Origin: Moniliophthora roreri
Taxonomy: Eukaryota > Basidiomycota > Agaricomycetes > Agaricales > Marasmiaceae
Length of the DNA: 64,000 nt
Direction: 5' to 3'
Assembly (NCBI GenBank): GCA_001466705.2
Contig: LATX02000184.1
Location: forward strand, 372,001 to 436,000
The notes under the pieces were generated by a model. It searched no databases. It was not told the origin of the DNA and saw only the letters and a program-made list of their open reading frames with translations. The stretch's first letter is position 1. Every line of letters starts with the position of its first letter. Shown here piece after piece: positions 1 to 12,543 of the stretch. Both the position numbers and the translations under genes were made by a program.

Positions 1-274
1 TCCGAATGCTAGATCATGAATCGCAGATGTTAGCTTATAGAGTTATCCAGGAAGAGCCCGAGGAAGACTGTAGTCGACCAGTACTTCGATCGGCGGTATC
101 TGGCGCAATTTATGTGGTTCGACTGCCTGCCTTTTCCCTATGTTGCGAGGAAATGAATTGGAGTGAATGGTAGCTAAAGGCGGGCTGCGTCGTTTGGTGA
201 GTCTTGATACAAGACTTTGTTATCGACGTTCCAGGGTGACAAATACAACTTGACTCGTACTGCGAACCATCATC
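1..274. other. Left edge, no gene assigned
   Basis: No convincing coding frame is seen upstream of the first gene. The stretch probably holds its promoter and 5' untranslated region, and possibly the end of a neighbouring gene outside the window. Confidence 0.4.
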
Positions 275-1710
275 ATGACGGACAAGATACCTCTCCCAAA
301 TTTTCTGAAAATATTGACCTCCGGAAATGTACCCGTGTCAAAAGCAATGGCTGCCTCGATGAAAATGTGTGTCAGGGGTTTCCTGTGTCAACTCTTTGTT
401 ACTAAAACTTCATGTAGATATAAGCAATACAACACCCCAGCGCAGCTCTCACAACTCGATGATCTCAAGCTAATATCTCTCGGACTGGATGATAAAGAAT
501 TTCGAAAGCTCGTCATGAGTGCTTTACGGAAGGCCGGATATGTGGGCAGACCAATACCGCAGAATACAAATTCTTCTATCGTTGGACCGTCTCAGCCAAT
601 GACCGCCGTAGAGACAGTCGTGAGTAGGCTGCACTCCATGTATTGTGTCTTATTTTGACCTTACTTAGACTACACCCACGAACCGGAAACGGAAAAGAAA
701 CGAAGATGAGAATGAGTTTCTTCCCAAAGGACCTGTTGACGAAGCTTCGCAGTATGGAAGTTTGGACTTCAATGAGACTGTGGATGAAGAAGTAAGGACT
801 ATGTCGAGACCATGGAATATCTTATCGAAAGAGCTGTAGGTGCTTCAAACGAAATCGACAGTTGTGAATCGGGCACCTCTGATGACAGCTTGGGCAACGG
901 TCGTTGCAGAGCGCATGGGCTTCCAGCGTGAAGAGGCATTGAGCATAGGTAAGTCCTGCCTACTCCGTAGACGCTAATTGTAGTCTCAATGAGATCTTCG
1001 ACAGCCTCTGTCTATACTGAAATGAACGCCTTATCGAAAGGAGTTTCTCTTGGGATATTTGAGAACGGAAAGGACAAAGGGCTAGATGCTATAAAGGGAG
1101 GTACGCAGCCGTACGTTGAGTTTATAGGCAGAAGGTCAGTCGAGGAATTTTTAGCCCCTTAAGTCCTATTCTGACTACAATCTCAGAGTGTACGTATCAA
1201 ACATTAGTTGTGAACCGCTCCGTGACTGGAATCCACAGGCCTGTCTACCAAACCCAAACAAAGCAGTGGCGTGCTCTCTTGAACGGCGTGCCTGCCAAAC
1301 CTAGCACTGCCTTCTCATACATCTCCCGTTCACTTCGACAGACAACACCACACATCATTGGGGCTTTACGTCTCCTCGCAAATAGCTTGACCACACAGGA
1401 AATCAACGGTAAAGCATGGCCCCTATACTGCGAGTTTCGCCCAGCAGTGAATGAGTGGGGCAAGCGTTCTGAAGTGAAATGTTCTACCATTCTTGGGCTC
1501 AGAAAGGCAACCCAGCAAGAGCCAGATCCCGCAAACGGAAACGAAGGAACTCGGGATGTGGCTACGAATATCAAGTACGAGGGAACGTGGGGCGGGCCTG
1601 AAGAGCCGGGTAATAAAAAGCCAAGGGTTGTGAAAACGTTAGAGGAATACGAGAAAGAATTGGACGAAGACAAAGTAATGACTGATGTGATTTTACAAGC
1701 AGAATTTTGA
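275..1710 (+). CDS. Conserved fungal protein of unknown function
   Basis: The gene starts at the ATG at 275 (MTDKIPLPNFLKIL). It continues through at least five short introns, the first at 367-417, which joins MAASMK to IYKQYNTPAQL. The N-terminal part (KIYKQYNTPAQLSQLDD, then DKEFRKLVMSALRKAGY) looks like a helical module. A basic stretch NRKRKRNEDENE follows and could be a nuclear localisation signal. A better conserved C-terminal block contains RAPLMTAWATVVAERMGF, EALSIASVYTEMNALSKGVSLGIF and VYQTQTKQWRALLNG, and the protein ends after an acidic tail at the TGA at 1708-1710. I recognise the style of a conserved basidiomycete protein but not a named family. Exon boundaries between 600 and 1230 are approximate. 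It converges on IDH1, with about 140 bp between the stop codons. Confidence 0.75.
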
Positions 1711-1851
1711 TTAGGAACGGACTATTACAGCATTGCTACCTCTAGGGGCTCTATAGTCTATCGTACCGGTAGTAAGTATCCAAAAGATATGCAGGCTTCG
1801 ATATGTTTAGAGTACAGTCCCGCTCGGCCTACATGACACCATGCCCGCTTT

Positions 1852-3407
1852 TCAGATGTTCTTAATGACAGCCGCAGTGAAGTCCGAAGTGGTTGCGGAT
1901 CCTACGGAAAATACACTAAGAACAAGAAAATATTGAGAAGGGGTCATATCTTACCTCCCATATCGGCAGTGCGCACCTTGCCAGCGTTAATGACATCAAG
2001 TGTAGCGCTGGCAATGCTGTTGGCAATTGAATCAAGGCTAAAGATTTGGCCCATGGTTAATTTTGCCATGCGTCCCGAAGAAAAGGGGGCCTACCCAAGA
2101 TGTCTCAACATCATGGTCGCGCTGAGGATCATGGCAGCAGGGTTGGCACGGTTGGTACCCATGATATCGCTGGCGACGTGTCGACAACCAGGTTCAAAGA
2201 GAGCATACTCCTGCGGGAGATGTGAGATAAAGACATAGGATCACAAAAGATACACACTCTACCAACGTTACAGCCAGGAACAATACCAGGTCCACCGACA
2301 AGAGCGGCACCTATGTTTGAGACGATGGCACCGTACAAGTTGGGCATGACCATGACGTCGAATTGGCCCGGTTTAGCGACGAGCTGCATGGAACTATGTG
2401 GGATTATGAGATGCGGCCGCCTGAACATACTGCGTTTCCTTACGTGTTGTCAACGATCATGTCGTTGAATTCGATGCCAGATGACCTATACTCCTCAGCA
2501 ACACGACGGAAAGTGTTGAGGAACAGACCGTCACCAAGTTTCATGATGTTGGCTTTGTGAACACAGGTAACTTTCTAAAAGACGTATATGAGAGGTGATT
2601 GGTAACAGGTGGGTGGCCGCTCACCTTCCTGTTGTTCTTCAAAGCAAAATCGAAAGCAAACCGTGAAATACGTTCCGCCTTTGCACGAGTTGACACCTTC
2701 AAACTCTCAACGACACCAGGATAACTCTGGTGCTCGAGGCCAGAGTACTCTCCCTCAGTGTTTTCACGAATGATGGCGAAGTCAACATTGGAGTGACGAG
2801 TTGGGAAACCAGGCAAAGACTTGCAGAGGACGACGGAAGCATAGATATCGAGCTGCTGACGCATGGCCACGTTCCATGATATGTGACCAGATTGGGAGAT
2901 AGGAGTGAACAAGATTCCTGGAATTTGGTCATTGAACACTGCGTTCAGAAAGCCAACATCATCGCGCACCCTTCAATCCGACTCGATTTCTTTTCAAACT
3001 CTCCATGGCCTGCTTGAAGAGAGCCTCACCGGACGACGACATGCCGGAAACATCATACTGTTCCCATTCAATGGGTGCGTTGACATGTTCGAATATCTCT
3101 TTAACTGAATCGGTAATTTCTTGACCAATACCATCTCCAGGTATTAAGGTGACGGTATAGACTCCGCCATACTTGGTACTGTGCTATTTCCAAAGAAATG
3201 ATGAGAATCTTTCTGAATGAGTGTAGGGAATGAGAGAAAGAAAGACGTACTCTCTGTGTTAATCGCGGGAAACCGGCCGATAATGTAGTGGCTAGCCGCT
3301 GAATGATCGCGTAAATGTCATGAGCTAGTATAGAGAATGAACACGGAGAAACGCACAGCGTTCGACACAGCTGGCCGTACGGTAGCGGAGAGAGCGTTGC
3401 GGAGCAT
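1852..3407 (-). CDS. IDH1: Isocitrate dehydrogenase [NAD+] subunit 1, mitochondrial
   Basis: This is a subunit of the mitochondrial NAD-dependent isocitrate dehydrogenase of the citric acid cycle, which converts isocitrate to 2-oxoglutarate. Translation starts at 3407 with [17 protein letters not shown], a typical short mitochondrial targeting peptide ending at a first intron. Family motifs read on the minus strand include [78 protein letters not shown] and [16 protein letters not shown]. It ends with [16 protein letters not shown] and a stop at 1852-1854. The [16 protein letters not shown] form fits subunit 1 (regulatory) better than subunit 2. At least six short introns interrupt the gene. 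The subunit assignment is from family knowledge and is fairly but not fully certain. Confidence 0.93.
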
Positions 3408-3584
3408 GATGAGGTGAGGAAAGGAAATCGCTAGCGGTCGTATCCGGAATTATTTTTGCTGATTGCGTCATGTGATCATGACAACTTACAGCTTACAGGG
3501 CCAACTCATTCGATTTTCAGGAGGTTCTTTTACCGTCTGCCCTCGCTACCCTGAGCGTTCTCCGCTCGTCCCTTCTTTTGCCAA

Positions 3585-5525
3585 ATGACCGCTATAGATG
3601 AAAATCCAGATACTCCTCGGCGACGAACAATTTCTTACTATCTTGTTCTGTTAACGCTGGTTCTCCCAGTGTGGTGCTTGGTACCTGTCTCTTGGATATA
3701 TGTCCTTTATACCCTTAGATATTCGACGTTCAGCCACCTATCGTCTGCAAAGCTAACGCTGTTTGCTGTGGCAGCCTGCGAGGTGCGTATGACTTTGTTG
3801 TTCGTTCGTCATTTCAAGATGATTGAACTCTTCCATAGGTTGCTTTTAGTGTCTACCACTATCATCTCGTGAAAAAGGTGTCTGGACCGTGTATTCACCC
3901 ACCTGGTAAACTTCCAGACCTTCAAGTTGCTTTCACCCGCGTTCTGAAGGCGGGTCTCGCATCTCTCTCTCCGGATGAGTACGACGAGGAGTCGACCGAT
4001 GCACCCCGTCCCGGCTCGCCGGAGGAAGAAATCGTGCAATTGGAACCAGATGATCCTCGCGCCGTTGACTTTCGGAACAGTCTGAGAACGTGAGTACTCC
4101 ACGGACACTCAGAGAGCCTTGTTCTCACCTCCGGTGTATTATAGCTGGTTTGGAAGGGCTCCATGGTCGTCCATCACGCTTCATCCCATTCGTCAGTGGC
4201 TCTATTGGTCCATGTTCAATCAAGACTTGCCTCCTTATGAAACTTTATCGCATGCGCACCGTGCTGCCATGGAGGACGCGTTAGACCAGTTGCAAAAGCG
4301 GTTAGGAAAGCGGGTACCGGGAGCAAGCTCCAACGGAGATTCCAGTCACATTAAACCTCTACGACTCACCATAGACAAGGTCAATGTGATGTGGAGACCC
4401 TTCTTATTCTATTGCTTCGTTGCAGCAACGAATCTCTATCTGAAAACCAAGTATAGCGGTTGGGGCTTTCGCTATGGCAACTATGGCGGATTAGAGTAAG
4501 CATAATTTTCATAACTAACCCTCATCCGCCTGATAATATTTCCAGATATCTTATTCGTATCCCTGGTGATTGGAACTCCTCTCAAGATCCTCGCCCTATC
4601 CTATTTATCCACGGCTTAGGACTTGGACTTTTCCAGTACCACGTTCTTATTAGACACCTCCATCAAACTTTCCAAGACCGCCCCCTACTCATCATATTAC
4701 AACCCTCCGTTAGCCAAGACGTTTTCCATCCCCGTTTCTTGATACCAATGCGACGACAGGAAACTGTTGAACACTTGGCCAAGTTGATGGCTGGACTCGG
4801 ATGGGCTGACCTGGAGCAAGATAACGAGTATTCAGAAGAGGAAGCGGTAGAAAGCAATTCACTGGAGAAACGCAAACTCAGGAAAGGTGTAACATTGCTC
4901 AGTCACTCAAAGTGAGTGTGGATCTCTGGTTCCCGATTCCTCCTGAATTTCTTGTAGTGGCTCTTACGTACATGCTTGGATGCTCAAAGATTATCCTCAC
5001 ATGATCACACGTTCATGCTTTGTTGATCCCGTTACATTTTGTTCATGGGAAGGAGACGTCTGCTACAACTTCATCTACCGACCTTGTACGACAGTACGTG
5101 TTAATTTCTCTCATTTTTTGTCGTCTATTGCCTACTGATTCTATCCGTTATCAGGGAGCCGAGCTGATTGTCAAATATTTTGTAGGTACGGAGCTAGGCG
5201 TTGCGAACCTCCTGCAACGACACTTTGACTGGTCATCCAATTCCTTGTGGTTCGAGGAAATACCAAATGCTCGCAACCCTTCCAAAACCCTGTACCTCCT
5301 AGGGGGTAAAGACGGTATTCTTAATGCCGAGGCACGTCCGAATCATAACTTGTTCGAACACCCTTATGCTGACTTCATACTCAGCGAGTCAAGAAATACC
5401 TGATATCTCACGGTGTACGTAAGGGCCTGTGGTACGATCCCGATGGGATTCACGGGCAGGCATTGCTGATGGGTGGCGAAGGTCACAAACGCGTAATGGA
5501 ATGGCTCAAGGAGCCGGAATTCTAA
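3585..5525 (+). CDS. Membrane-anchored alpha/beta hydrolase
   Basis: The start at 3585 (MTAIDENPDTPRRR) is followed by two hydrophobic N-terminal segments (SYYLVLLTLVLPVWCLVPVS and LTLFAVAACEVAFSVYHY). A cytosolic acidic linker comes next, then the hydrolase domain. The oxyanion region is ILFIHGLGLGLFQYHVL. The likely nucleophile is the second serine of LLSHSNGSYVHAWML. The acid is Asp in LLGGKDGILNAE, and the catalytic His is in DPDGIHGQALLMGGEGHKRV close to the C-terminus. The gene has about five short introns; the one at about 3800-3840 and the one before GAELIVKYF are clear. It resembles fungal membrane alpha/beta-hydrolase proteins of about 550 residues. The substrate is unknown; lipid or ester hydrolysis is inferred from the fold only. 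Confidence 0.85.
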
Positions 5526-5681
5526 TCCCGACCAAAGGCGCCACCCTGGCCGGTTAATAATAATGAATGTCGCCTCGCAAAATCACTTTGGTGGCCTAGA
5601 TAGACTCTCGAAGCACGTATTATAGCTGTAGACTAACTGGTGTAGATATCTCTGCAAAGTAATGCTACTAATGCGAACGCT

Positions 5682-6915
5682 TCAGACAAGGTTCGCTAGA
5701 TTTGGAAACAGGCGTTTGGCGTTTGTGTATGTGATGGCCTCCAGGATATCATCCTCCTCTGCATAGAATTTCTCCAGATTCTTGGTGTACCAGTTTGCCA
5801 TTTCAATGCTCACAGCTATGAAGCGGTTCAATCCCCTATATCGGTATAGCGACCAGGGTATACTCACCAGGAAAATCTGTCCCAAACAGTAATCGGTCTG
5901 GACTTATAAACGACTTCATGGCCGTGAGCGTAGTTTCGTGGGCGCCGAGCGCTGTCTCGTAGTAAAAAGTCTTGAAGTCCTCAATGATGTCATCCGGTTC
6001 AAGAGGACACCCCATGTGCTTAGACAGTACAGCAATACGAGCACTAGGAGATTCTCAGACCCTGTTCGAAGTAAAGAAGGAGAAAGGTACCATAAGAAAG
6101 GTGTGCTCCCACCCAGGTGTGCAAGAATGATCTTTACATCGGGATATTTTCGTTTTCGACCTGTGACCACGAGATGCGAAGCAGCCTTGAAGGTCTCATT
6201 TGGCACCTTTGAAACAGTAATACACATTTATTTAGTGAACTGAGGACGCGACGTGGAGTATCTCGAACCTCAACTATAGGTATGCCCAGAAACGCGTGGG
6301 GATAAGGTGTAGATGATGGCGTTTGGGCGCCATGAAGGAACACTACAGCCTGTCGACGATTTAGTTCTGCCCAGACGGGATCATATGCGTCGTCCCCGAT
6401 ATACTCTGGAAGATTCAACTTTGGAGACAGCGTTTCACGGTAAATGAAAGCAGAAACGAACTAGCTTCGGGACCAGTACCGTAACTTGATGGCATACTGA
6501 TACCATCGGCCTTGAGCTCATCAAGTGAGTATCTAATCTCCTCGAGGACACCTAGGTTCAACTGACATTAAAAAGGCGTGACAGGATAAAAACGGTTTTT
6601 GATACCTTCTGTGTCATCAAGAAACGGGAGCGTCGCGAAGAATCCGAACCTTCCGGGATAATCCTTACATATCTTGTATGCATAAAGGTTGAGATTTCTG
6701 GTTTTTTGTCGATTCTCGTCACTGACATAGCCAGCAGATATGGCGGGAAACGATAATATTGCCAAGTCCACCCGACTCGCATTCATGGATCGGATGCTGG
6801 TTTCTGGTGTCCAAGGCATATTTTCAGCGGGTGTTTGGTACCCTACATCCGCGTTCGACTTGGCTTTGTCGAGTGTTGGAGGAAAATAGTGATGATGGAC
6901 ATCAATTCGAGGCAT
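5682..6915 (-). CDS. Amidohydrolase 2 family (ACMSD/decarboxylase-like)
   Basis: The start at 6915 gives MPRIDVHHHYFPP, with the HxH metal-binding motif of the amidohydrolase superfamily at the extreme N-terminus. Downstream come VFLHGAQTPSS, a beta-strand with a metal-type histidine in VKIILAHLGGSTPFL, and the late catalytic Asp in LLFGTDFP. This order is that of the ACMSD / gamma-resorcylate decarboxylase branch (amidohydrolase-related, family 2), which acts on small aromatic or related acids in the cytosol. An intron follows DFPG, and the last exon ends IEMANWYTKNLEKFYAEED to LANLV with the stop at 5682. About five introns are present. The substrate cannot be told from sequence. It lies tail-to-tail with the alpha/beta hydrolase and tandem with the dehydrogenase upstream. 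Confidence 0.88.
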
Positions 6916-7076
6916 ATCGAGTGCGTGATGGTCAAGAGCAAATTAGATGACCAAAATGAAAGAAGCCCGTAGCACGATGCGCATCACATGTCCCCTGATA
7001 CGCCTAGCAAAGTAGATATCATTTAGATTAGATGACAGATCTATTGAATTATCTTTTCTCTTGCCATTGAGGTTAA

Positions 7077-8071
7077 TCACTCAGATGCTCTGTAGTTCGT
7101 ACATTTCTCCTCGTCCCAGCTAATGAATTGACCAGATAAATCTGGCGATGCCTTCAAAGCTAGTGCAGCAATGACATGACCAGGCACCTCTGGCTTGAGA
7201 AGATTTCCATCAGCGTATAGGCGCAGGAACATCTGATGAGCGTCACTCGTCATATAGCTGCTACCTTGATCTCGTATTGCCTGTTGCATCTAATTCACGA
7301 TGAGTTCAGTGTAATCTTCAGACGTGCGCCGTAACTACATACCGCTGTGTCAACCACGCCAGGTCGAACAGCAATGGAGGTTACGTTTGGTTCCTCTTCA
7401 GCTAATGTTCTGGTAACATTGATTAGGTGCTTGAATTGTTTTCGGTAGTCCAAAGGAAGGGTCTACCTGCAGAGACTGTTCATGGCAGCTTTAGAAGCGT
7501 TGTATGGACCCCAGCCAGCAGTGCCCTTGGTAGCAGCACCAGAGCTCACGAAGACAACACGCCCTCCTAATTCGCTCTTACGGAGAGCAGGAAGGGCGGC
7601 CCGTACAGCTGTGATCAGGGAGAAAAAATTAACCTCAAAATGGTTCCTCCATGCAGATAGAGGCGTGTTGTCTACGATTCTGCAGAGCGGGTCGAGAGCC
7701 GCAGCATTCAGCACCAGGCCATCGATGTGGTTGAAGGCTTCTTCGCCCTTGGTGATAGCATTAATCAAGGACGTTTCGTCGGCTCTACGCGAAGATTATC
7801 AATGTATAGCACAATGTGGGGCAACACGGACATCACTTACATGTCACATTCTATAGTCAAAAGATGCTCCGAAGCTAAATCCTTTAGCCCCTGGGATACA
7901 GTCCTCGAAAGCGCGACGACATTGGCCCCAAACTTATGCAATAAAATCGATGTAACAGCAAGGCCGATTCCCCTGGACACTAAAGGTCAAAATGCGGCTG
8001 TTCAGATACAAGGTGTTTGATTTCGCTTGCTTTGAGGCGCCTGCAACGATCACAACGGGTTTACGGGCCAT
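7077..8071 (-). CDS. Short-chain dehydrogenase/reductase
   Basis: This is a classical SDR with an NAD(P)-binding Rossmann fold. It starts at 8071 with MARKPVVIVAGASK. A first intron interrupts the glycine motif, giving GASK/GIGLAVTSILLHKFGANVV. Then come CDVSDETSLINAI (cofactor-binding Asp), LVLNAAALDPL (NAG-type motif), the catalytic Ser in VVFVSSGAATKG and the YxxxK pair in YNASKAAMNSL. The C-terminal part reads VRPGVVDTAMQQAIRDQG and ends at 7077. Length is about 250 residues, normal for the family. It resembles the fungal sepiapterin-reductase/benzil-reductase-like group related to yeast Irc24, but the substrate is unknown. It is head-to-head with PDB1. Confidence 0.9.
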
Positions 8072-8251
8072 AACTGGGGTATAGTACTTAGCGGAAGCGG
8101 CGGTGGGGGCACGGATTATTAGAAGGAAGGTCAATGATTGGTCAGCAGCCCCAGCGAAAAAGAAACGGAACGAGGTACTTTTGCACTTTCTGCCGTCGTC
8201 CACTTTCTTCTTCTTCCCTCTTCCCTCTTCCCTCTCCCCCACCACCTAGAA
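8072..8251. promoter_or_regulatory. Shared divergent promoter, SDR / PDB1
   Basis: Only 180 bp separate the two divergent start codons. The PDB1-proximal half is a pyrimidine tract at about 8202-8250 with three tandem TTCCCTC-type units just before the PDB1 ATG. Such CT-rich tracts are common upstream of well-expressed fungal genes. No TATA box is evident. Confidence 0.55.
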
Positions 8252-9686
8252 ATGGCTTTTGCTCGTCTCGGTCGCTTCGCTGCTCTTCACAGGTCTCGCT
8301 CAACGTTCCCCTCAGCCGCTGCCAAGTCGCTGAGATTGGCACGAGCATACGCAACGGCAGACAATGGACACACTGTATGTATTCCGTTTCGCGACTTTTT
8401 TTTTTTATTTTGGCGCGTCTGAATGTCCTTCTAGATGACTGTTCGAGAGGCATTGAATGCAGCTATGGAAGAAGAGATGTTACGGGACGAGACCGTACTC
8501 ATTATGGGTGAAGAGGTTGCACGCTACAACGGTGCCTATAAGGTAGGATACTTGTATTGGTTTCGAACGGGCATTCTTATCTTTATCTCCAAATTTTAGG
8601 TGACCAAGGGCCTCCTCGACAAGTTCGGTGAGAAGCGAGTGATTGATACTCCGATCACTGAGATGGGTTTCGCCGGTATTGCTGTTGGTGCTGCATTGCA
8701 AGGGTTGCGTCCCGTGTACGTCCTTCTGCTATGGTCAGATTACTCACATAATTTCATACTCACGTCGCTCAGTTGCGAGTTCATGACTTGGAACTTTGCA
8801 ATGCAGGCCATTGATCAAATAGTGAACTCTGCTGGGAAGACATACTACATGTCTGGTGGAAACGTTCCTTGTCCCGTCGTCTTCCGTGGACCGAACGGTG
8901 CAGCTGCCGGTGTCGCCGCTCAACACTCACAAGATTACGCTGCATGGTACGGTCAAGTCCCTGGCCTTAAGGTTGTTAGCCCGTGGAACGCGGAAGACTG
9001 CAAAGGTCTTCTCAAGGTATGCGCTATTTTCAAACTACGCGCTCGAGTATACTCAACTTCTTCCAGTCTGCCATCCGCGATTCCAACCCAGTTGTTTTCC
9101 TCGAGAACGAAATGATGTATGGCGTCTCCTTCCCCATGTCCGCAGAAGCCATGTCGGACAACTTCCTTCTCCCCATTGGCAAAGCCAAAGTTGAGCGGGA
9201 AGGTTCCGACGTGACCATTGTTGCTCACAGCAAGATGGTTACCCACTCAATGGAGGCCGCTGATGCGTTAGCGAAGGAGGGAATCAAGGCCGAAGTCATC
9301 AACCTCCGAAGTATTCGACCTCTTGATATTGACACCATCAAAAAGTCGGTGAAGAAGACCAACCGGTAAGACGTTTCTTCTATTCCATGTAAATGTATGC
9401 TCAATGTGTCCCAGATTACTCATCGTGGAAGGTGGTTTCCCTGCATTCGGTGTTGGTAGTGAAATTTGCGCACAAATAGTCGAGAGCGAGGCCTTTGACT
9501 ACCTCGATGCACCCGTTGAGCGTGTCACTGGTGCTGACGTCCCTACTCCTGTACGTGTCCCTCATTTCTACTTATTGACACAGCTCACCTTCCTTGTAGT
9601 ATGCCACTAACCTCGAAGTATATGCCTTCCCCGACACACCACTGATCGTCAAGGTCGCAAAACGTGCTCTCTATAGGACGAACTAG
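8252..9686 (+). CDS. PDB1: Pyruvate dehydrogenase E1 component subunit beta, mitochondrial
   Basis: This is the beta subunit of the E1 thiamine-diphosphate enzyme of the mitochondrial pyruvate dehydrogenase complex. It starts at 8252 with a targeting peptide ([17 protein letters not shown], then RLARAYATA). The mature part begins at [18 protein letters not shown]. Conserved segments include [77 protein letters not shown] and the C-terminal transketolase domain [19 protein letters not shown]. It ends at 9686 with [10 protein letters not shown]. Six canonical GT-AG introns are visible, for example after ADNGHT, after GAYK and after GLRPV. Length fits the family and no residue looks damaged. Confidence 0.97.
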
Positions 9687-9911
9687 GTTCATGTCCTGTC
9701 TGTCGTCGCGGTCTTTCGGTAAATTAGACTTATCCCACTGTGTAGAGCTTTCAGTTTTGGGTTATCTAATGCTATGTTTATATTGGATGTATTTCGTGCG
9801 CTGTGACATTTGCAACATATAACTATGACCTATTCTTTGAGAGGGTGTGTAAGGTTTACAATATTTACTGATACACATCTCTGGCCGCGTCTTCGAACTT
9901 CCTTCGTTTGA

Positions 9912-12543
9912 CTACTGACTAGTGGCCTGTAACCTGATACGGACGGCGTTGGCGTGCGCCTGTAAGCCTTCGCAATCAGCGAGTGTTGCAACGATTGGAC
10001 CTAGACCCTGTAATCCGGCGGCAGATATTTCCTGGGATGTAATATGCTTTTGGAATGACTGCGTGTTAACGCCACTGAACTGTCGAGCGTAACCGTTGGT
10101 AGGCAGGGTATGATTGGTCCCGGATGCGTAGTCACCGCAGCTGTGAACGGGCATCTATCAGTGAAATTCACATACAAACGACTAGATTAGAGCGTACCTC
10201 TCAGGCGTGTAGGGACCAACAAACACGCTTCCTGCGTTCTCGATCGATTTTACTTTATCCGCAGCACTCTCCAGGTGTAGGATCAGGTGTTCAGGAGCGT
10301 AATCGTTTGAGAAAGCGATCGCTTCTTCTGCGTTGACTGTCTTAACAATGATACTCTTTGGAATAGATTGCTTAACGATATCAATCCTGGATAATGCGCG
10401 TGCCTGCTTGTCAACCTCTGCTTCAATCTCAGCCAAGTGCTCCGGGGTAAGATTTACAGCGACTAGCACAACCTGCGAATCAATGCCATGTTCGGCCTGT
10501 GATAGCAGATCAGCGGCGACAAACGCGGGATCAGCAGTGTGGTCTGCGATGACCTATTAAACATAAGTTATTCAACAACACCGCAGCAGATCGATTGAGC
10601 TAACTTGCCAGCACTTCACTTGGACCCGCGGGCATATCAATGCTTACTAGCGCATCAGTGTCATTTTGCACGAGCATCTTCGCAGCCGTGACCCATTGGT
10701 TTCCAGGTCCAAAGATCTTGTCCACCTTGGGTACCGTCTGTGTACCGTATGCCATGGCAGTGATAGCCTGCGCTCCACCGGCCGTGAGAATAGCTGATGC
10801 ACCGACTAAGTGTGCAACATACATGACCTCGGGAGAGATACTGCCATCTGGTCGTGGGGGTGTCGCGAAAACGATCTCCTTACAGCCGGCGACTTGCGCT
10901 GGGATTCCCAGCATTAGCGCCGTCGAAGGCAAGATGGCAGTTCCACCGGGTATATACAGCCCTACGCGCGCGATCGCCCGAGCAAACCGGGAACACACGA
11001 CACCAGGCATGGTCTCCACTCGCAGAGAAGTTCCATCCGCCTGTGCTTCATGGAACTTTTTGATGTTTTGGTAGGCTCTGTCGATAGCCTGTCGAACGTC
11101 ATCCGGGACTTGCATGCTTTCCTTCGAGTATGGAGGGAACATGCAAGTAGAGGACAACTTTACCTTATCAAACCTCGCCGTCAAGTCAAGAAGAGCGACA
11201 TCACCACGAGTGCGAACATCAGAGACGATAGGTTTCACTTTCTCGATCATCTCGTCAGATTTTAGAACAGGTCTGCGCAGCAAAGCCGCTCTTTCCTCCG
11301 GTGTCACTTGTGATAGGTCAGAAGTGCGCATACGGATGGGATCATCGTCGGTAAGAGGCGCTGGAACCTGACTAGCAGGCGTTGAAGAGGTCTTCTGTGT
11401 CCACTGCGGTTTGGCATTGCCAGGCCGACGTGTGACTTTCTTTGCCTTCTTGTCGAGAGAACGCTCAATGTCAACGATCCCGACACCGAATGCGGTGCAT
11501 TTTGTGAGAGCAAAGTAGAAGAGGTCAGCTGCTTCGAAAGCGACCTCCTCCTTTGTCTGAGCACGACAAAGTTCGTCTGCTTCTTCCATTATTTTGGACC
11601 GGAGCAGTTCTGGATCATCAAACAGTCGCTTGGTGTACGAGCCTGACGGAGCAGACTCGAATCGCGAAGCTAAGGTTTTCTCCAGTGCAGGTAGACCGCT
11701 GGCTTCTCCGAAACACGACTGCTGTTCGAGGTGACAGAAGCCAGAGCCGTGCTGAACTACTCTGAACTCTATAGCATCCGAATCGCAATCTACGCGAATT
11801 CCAACAACGTCCTGCGTTGCTCCCGAGGTTTCTCCTTTCCTCCATAAACCATGTTTTCGGGACTGATATACGCCTCTGCCCGTGGCTATGCTTTCTCGAA
11901 TAGAATCTTTGGATGAATAAACGAGACCTAGTGAGTGGCCTGTTTGTGTCGATACGACGGTGGGGAAAAGACCATCAGATCTATCGGACGTAATGGGAGC
12001 AAGGAAAACATCTGCAACGTTCAGGCGAGTGGGGGAAGTTGCTAAAAGTGTGAGTTGGGACGTGGGAAGAACTAAATTTGCCTTGCTCGCAAATAATCCA
12101 CGTATTGTCTGCATGGACGGAAGATTTGAACTGTTGGAGAAGACGTGGATGGTGGATCCGGAGAAGAATCTGGAGACAGATGCAATGAGATCCAGGTCGA
12201 TTTCTGGGGTCTTGAGGAGGACACCAGAAACGCCATTGCGAAGCGTGTCAGATACAGCGCTGACGTTGGCGACATCGAGGAGAAGGATGAGCCTCTCCTT
12301 GGGAACCGCGTTGATTGCCTCCTTCGCTGAACCGAGGGATAAAATAACCTTCTCGACACCACTATCGAGTAACGAGATGATCTGATCCACAGACTGGGGG
12401 TTGCTCTTGTCCTCTAAGACGTACGAATGTTCAGGAAGAGGTGAATATGAAGGAGATACCACGAGAGGCCCCAACAAAGTGAGAGACTGGACGAGCTTAT
12501 CGCCAGACTCGCTCGAGTCGATGAGAGGTAGAAACCGAGTCAT
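9912..12543 (-). CDS. HIS4: Trifunctional histidine biosynthesis protein (PRA-CH, PRA-PH, histidinol dehydrogenase)
   Basis: This cytosolic protein does steps 2, 3 and the last two of histidine synthesis. The start at 12543 gives MTRFLPLIDSSESGDKL. The N-terminal third carries the HisI cyclohydrolase (VVGIRVDCDSDAIEF, FCHLEQQSCFGEASG), then HisE (SYTKRLFDDPELLRSKIMEE, EVAFEAADLFYF), then HisD (ALLDLTARFDKV, GLYIPGGTAILPST, FGPGNQWVTAAKM, MPAGPSEVL/VIADHTADPAF, CGDYASGTNHTLPT). Exons are 12543-10609, 10553-10198 and 10140-9912, giving 839 residues in frame. The intron at 10554-10608 has a GC donor (GCAAGT). It is needed to make the invariant SEVLVIAD; the GT alternative breaks the motif. The second intron (10141-10197) is canonical. 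It is head-to-head with TspO. Confidence 0.96.
10554..10608 (-). other. GC-AG intron in HIS4
   Basis: The 55-bp intron begins GCAAGT after CTG and ends AATAG before GTCATCGCAGAC. It restores the invariant SEVLVIAD of histidinol dehydrogenase. The internal GT gives a frameshifted product. Confidence 0.8.

Noticed and set aside
1245..1673. 142-codon open frame antisense to the first gene
   Set aside because: Exact shadow of the conserved plus-strand exon; no start context or family likeness.
10640..11074. 144-codon plus-strand frame inside HIS4
   Set aside because: Shadow of the HisD-coding exon.
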